Assembly (NCBI GenBank): GCA_002420145.1
Contig: DIHL01000053.1
Coordinates: forward strand, 1-24,853
Reading direction: 5' to 3'
DNA: 24,853 bases
Source of the DNA: Bacteroidetes bacterium UBA5697
GTDB taxonomy: Bacteria > Bacteroidota > Bacteroidia > B-17B0 > Aurantibacillaceae
The notes below the pieces were generated by a model, which was given only the letters and a program-made list of their open reading frames with translations, had not been told where the DNA came from and made no database searches. Within the stretch, counting starts at the first letter, position 1, and each line of letters opens with the position of its first letter. The translations under genes and the position numbers were made by a program. This document shows positions 22,105-24,853 of the stretch, in pieces.

Positions 22105-23133
22105 ATGGGTATAAAGAAAACATTGTTAGAAGATATTGCTAAAGAACTAAATGTTTCAAAAACATTAGTTTCGATGGTTATTAATGGAAAAGGAGATGCT
22201 TATGGTATCAGCAAAAAAACACAAGAAAAAGTGTTGGCAAAAGCTGGTGAAATGGAGTATACACCAAATGTATTTGCCAGAGCATTGAGAACTGGTAAAA
22301 GTCATTTAATAGCCTTATTAGTAGCTGATATCTCTAATCCATTTTATTCGAACATTGCGAAATATGTGGAGAAAGAATTAGCCTCAAAAGGCTATAATTT
22401 GATGATTTGTAGCACAGATGAAAATGTGGAGCGTGAAGAAAAATTAATCAGTTTATTTGCAGAACAGCATATGATTGATGGTTTAATCATAGCTACTACC
22501 AATACTTCTGGCGAATACTTTAAAAAAGAACGCTTACGTAATTTTCCCATTGTGTTTATTGATCGTTATTTACCAGATATCGAATCTAATTATGTAGTGG
22601 CTAATAACTACCAAGGTTCTTTAGAAATAACTGAATTATTAATCCAAAAAGGATGTAAAAATATTTTAGCATTAAATATTACGCCTTCTCACATTAGTTC
22701 TTTAACAGAGCGTGTAAAGGGTTATAAAGATGCCTTGAAAAAGCACGACATATCTTTTAAAGATGAGAATTTATTAGAAATTTCTTTTGATAATATTCAA
22801 AACGATGTCAAAGAAAAATTAACGAAACGTTTAAAACAAGGTCAAAAAATAGATGCGATTTATACATTAAATAATCACATTGCAACAGCTTGTTTAAATG
22901 TGTTTAACGAAATAGGATTTGATGCCAAAAAAGAAGGTGTTTATTTTGCTTCTTTTGATAACATTAGCTTATTTGATTTTGTAAAACCAAATATCATCTC
23001 AGTTTCACAACCATTAGAACAAATAGGCATTGAAGCAGCTAACTTGGCACTACATTTAATTGATAGTAAGGGAATGGATGCTTCTACTTTCAAAAAAATT
23101 GTATTACCTACGTCTATTATTTCCAGAGACTAA
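22105..23133 (+). CDS. LacI-family transcriptional regulator
   Basis: A 342-residue DNA-binding protein. The N-terminal helix-turn-helix is TLLEDIAKELNVSKTLVSMVINGK (about residues 6-29, the usual valine-serine recognition helix), with hinge region YTPNVFARALRTGKS near 51-65. The rest is a periplasmic-binding-like sensor: IALLVADISNPFYSNIAKYVE, the DGLII strand, FPIVFIDRYLP, and the late FASFDNISLFDFVKPNIISVSQP. Family members respond to sugars or related ligands. No sugar uptake or catabolic genes lie nearby, so the ligand and targets are unknown; the operator-like array upstream points to at least self-control. lpdA lies downstream but has its own promoter. Confidence 0.95.
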   Translation: MGIKKTLLEDIAKELNVSKTLVSMVINGKGDAYGISKKTQEKVLAKAGEMEYTPNVFARALRTGKSHLIALLVADISNPFYSNIAKYVEKELASKGYNLMICSTDENVEREEKLISLFAEQHMIDGLIIATTNTSGEYFKKERLRNFPIVFIDRYLPDIESNYVVANNYQGSLEITELLIQKGCKNILALNITPSHISSLTERVKGYKDALKKHDISFKDENLLEISFDNIQNDVKEKLTKRLKQGQKIDAIYTLNNHIATACLNVFNEIGFDAKKEGVYFASFDNISLFDFVKPNIISVSQPLEQIGIEAANLALHLIDSKGMDASTFKKIVLPTSIISRD

Positions 23134-23137
23134 AAAG

Positions 23138-23284
23138 TTTAACCACATAGAGACATAGTTTTTATGGATTGCATTGTTGTTAAAAGGTTTTATAGTATTG
23201 AAGCGTCGCTTCAATTTGCTATGTTTTCTAATTCCTAAAATTCAATAACACCAATTGATTTCTCTGTGACTATATGGTTTAAAA
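23138..23284. repeat. Long nested inverted repeat between lacI-type gene and lpdA
   Basis: Imperfect outer arms: AACCACATAGAGACATAG (23141-23158) matches the complement of CTCTGTGACTATATGGTT (23262-23279) with five mismatches. Near the centre is a perfect palindrome ATTGAAGCG-T-CGCTTCAAT (23197-23215). The outer arm resembles a repeat type often seen in intergenic DNA of this phylum. No convincing gene lies within. Confidence 0.55.
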
Positions 23285-23309
23285 TGCCCTAATTCTTCTA
23301 TATTTAATT

Positions 23310-23338
23310 TTCAGTCTTTAAAAAAACCTTTATATTAG
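23310..23338 (+). promoter_or_regulatory. Probable promoter of lpdA
   Basis: TATATTAG at 23331-23338 differs by one base from TAnnTTTG and is preceded at exactly 18 bases by TTC (23310-23312). The leader to the ATG at 23361 would be near 18 bases. Confidence 0.4.
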
Positions 23339-23360
23339 CACCACTAAAAAAACACACACT

Positions 23361-24749
23361 ATGAACTACGATGTTATTGTTATAGGAAGTGGACCAGGCG
23401 GTTATGTTACTGCTATTCGCGCTTCACAATTAGGATTAAAAACAGCTATTATTGAAAGAGAAAACCTTGGAGGTATTTGCCTTAACTGGGGTTGTATACC
23501 AACTAAAGCTTTATTAAAAAGTGCTCAAGTTTTCGAATACTTAAACCACTCAAAAGAATATGGTATTAGTGCAGATAACATCAAAGCTGATTTCGGAGCG
23601 GTAATTAAACGTAGTCGTGATGTAGCAGATGGCATGAGCAAAGGGATTCAGTTTTTGATGAAGAAAAATAAAATTGATGTCATCATGGGAACTGCTACAG
23701 TGAAGGCTGGTAAAAAAGTAGAAGTAAAAGCAGCTGATGGAAAAGTAAGTACAGTTGAAGCTAAACATATTATTATTGCAACAGGAGCTCGCTCTCGTGT
23801 ATTACCAAATTTACCTCAAGATGGTAAAAAAATTATTGGTTACCGCGAAGCAATGTCTTTACCAAAACAACCTAAATCATTAATCGTTGTTGGTTCAGGA
23901 GCTATTGGTGTTGAGTTTGCTTATTTTTATGCAACTATGGGTACTAAAGTTACTATCGTTGAATTTATGCCAAACATTGTTCCGGTTGAAGATGAAGAAG
24001 TATCTAAACAATTGGAAAAATCGTTGAAAAAAATTGGTATCGAAATCATGACAGAAGCATCTGTTGAGAGTGTTGATACAAAAGGAGATGGTTGCAAAGC
24101 AACTGTTAAAACAAAAACTGGAACTGTGACTTTAGAAGCAGAAATCGTTTTATCAGCAGTTGGTATCGAAGCAAACATTACAGGTTTAGGTTTAGAAACA
24201 GTTGGTATTGCTACAGATAAAGGTAAAATAGTAGTAGATAAATATTACGCTACTAACGTACCAGGTTACTACGCTATTGGAGATTGCGTTCCCGGTCAAG
24301 CATTAGCTCATGTGGCTTCGGCAGAAGGAATTACTTGTGTTGAGAAAATTGCTGGAGTTCATACAGAACCAATTGATTATAATAATATCCCAGGCTGTAC
24401 GTATTGCCAACCAGAAGTTGCTTCTGTTGGTATGACGGAGAAACAAGCTAAAGAAAAAGGGTATACATTAAAAGTTGGTAAATTCCCTTTCTCTGCATCA
24501 GGTAAAGCAAGTGCATCTGGAGCAAAAGATGGATTTATTAAATTAATTTTTGATGCAAAATATGGTGAGTTATTAGGAGCACATATGATTGGTGCCAACG
24601 TAACGGAAATGATTGCAGAGATTGTTGCGATTCGTAAATTAGAGACAACAGGACACGAATTAATTAAAACCATTCATCCACATCCAACAATGAGCGAAGC
24701 AATTATGGAAGCTGCAGCAGCGGCTTATGGTGAAGTAATTCATTTATAG
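23361..24749 (+). CDS. lpdA: Dihydrolipoyl dehydrogenase (E3)
   Basis: This flavoprotein reoxidises lipoamide in the pyruvate, 2-oxoglutarate and branched-chain dehydrogenase complexes and in glycine cleavage. The FAD-binding GSGPGG is at 9-14, the redox disulfide Cys40/Cys45 in GGICLNWGCIPTK, a second nucleotide-binding GSGAIGVEFA near 178-187, and YAIGDC. The catalytic HPHPTMSE is at 439-446 (His441, Glu446). Length is 462, normal. No other dehydrogenase-complex gene is in the window, so which complex it serves is open; one E3 often serves several. Confidence 0.97.
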   Translation: MNYDVIVIGSGPGGYVTAIRASQLGLKTAIIERENLGGICLNWGCIPTKALLKSAQVFEYLNHSKEYGISADNIKADFGAVIKRSRDVADGMSKGIQFLMKKNKIDVIMGTATVKAGKKVEVKAADGKVSTVEAKHIIIATGARSRVLPNLPQDGKKIIGYREAMSLPKQPKSLIVVGSGAIGVEFAYFYATMGTKVTIVEFMPNIVPVEDEEVSKQLEKSLKKIGIEIMTEASVESVDTKGDGCKATVKTKTGTVTLEAEIVLSAVGIEANITGLGLETVGIATDKGKIVVDKYYATNVPGYYAIGDCVPGQALAHVASAEGITCVEKIAGVHTEPIDYNNIPGCTYCQPEVASVGMTEKQAKEKGYTLKVGKFPFSASGKASASGAKDGFIKLIFDAKYGELLGAHMIGANVTEMIAEIVAIRKLETTGHELIKTIHPHPTMSEAIMEAAAAAYGEVIHL

Positions 24750-24775
24750 TAGTTATTCTATTAAATAGTTAAAAT

Positions 24776-24811
24776 AAAAAAAGCCTTCTAAATAATTAGA
24801 AGGCTTTTTTT
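24776..24811. terminator. Strong bidirectional terminator after lpdA
   Basis: AAGCCTTCTAA (24781-24791) pairs with TTAGAAGGCTT (24796-24806) around loop ATAA, and the flanking A and T runs extend the pairing to 16 base pairs. It has an A tract before and a T tract after, so it can work on both strands. It ends lpdA. Confidence 0.92.
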
Positions 24812-24817
24812 ATTTCA

Positions 24818-24848
24818 TATCCCACTCTGAATGGTGAAGTGGGAGGAA
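24818..24848. repeat. Intergenic hairpin repeat, copy 2
   Basis: Aligned without gaps, it matches 3802-3832 at 24 of 31 bases. The left arm CCCACT (24821-24826) pairs with AGTGGG (24838-24843). Compared with copy 1 (CCCCCT/AGGGGG), one C-G pair has become A-T on both sides, so the stem is kept. It starts 7 bases after the lpdA terminator stem. Confidence 0.55.
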
Positions 24849-24853
24849 TTATT

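Noticed and set aside
23164..23238. 24-codon ORF in the gap before lpdA
   Set aside because: It lies across the inverted repeat and its sequence follows the palindrome; no signal or membrane feature supports it.
1..24853. CRISPR array, prophage, transposon or defence system
   Set aside because: No regularly spaced repeats, transposase, integrase, phage or nuclease/toxin genes were found on either strand.

Overview
The window is a stretch of chromosome from a Bacteroidota bacterium. It is AT-rich. It encodes a secreted protein with a type IX secretion (Por-type) C-terminal sorting domain, a DUF4476 protein and several short secreted proteins cut after Ala-Gln. Promoters fit the Bacteroidota form (TTG, 18 bases, TAnnTTTG) and Shine-Dalgarno sequences are not obvious. 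Family or genus cannot be named from the sequence alone. Oxygen-dependent coproporphyrinogen oxidase points to an aerobic life style.

Layout, left to right. (1) 1-923: end of a DUF4476 gene cut by the window edge, then a terminator. (2) 1014-3795: rhomboid protease and PhnP-like metallo-hydrolase as a pair, then purA under its own promoter. (3) 3886-5852: tight pyrR - DinB-like - pyrB operon. (4) 5983-7779: T9SS-sorted protein and ribonuclease Z. (5) 8027-9475: secreted barrel-like protein, an orphan NarL-type response regulator and a 35-residue membrane peptide. (6) 9553-14472: guaA, then LysM/periplasmic-binding protein, hemF and DUF502 membrane protein, the last three overlapping. (7) 14584-18706: two secreted proteins of unknown function, a membrane acyltransferase, tRNA-Glu, a tiny lipoprotein-like ORF and a CDF cation transporter. 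(8) 18833-21334, minus strand: pyrE - SRPBCC-like - cca. (9) 21381-24749: Nudix hydrolase, LacI-type regulator and dihydrolipoyl dehydrogenase.

Most of this is housekeeping. Five nucleotide-synthesis genes (purA, guaA, pyrR, pyrB, pyrE) lie in four separate transcription units. RNase Z, the CCA-adding enzyme and a tRNA gene are all present. I found no CRISPR array, transposase, prophage, toxin-antitoxin pair or obvious defence island, and no clear new multi-gene system.

The most interesting signals are non-coding or very small: a textbook intrinsic-terminator shape inside the rnz coding sequence; two diverged copies of a 31-base intergenic hairpin repeat with one compensatory base-pair change; two identical 25-base repeats, one sitting directly in front of the LysM gene; an operator-like array of TTTAG half-sites before the lacI-type gene; two start codons only 7-9 bases after a -7 box, which suggests leaderless mRNAs; and two small membrane or lipoprotein ORFs that a length cutoff would miss.
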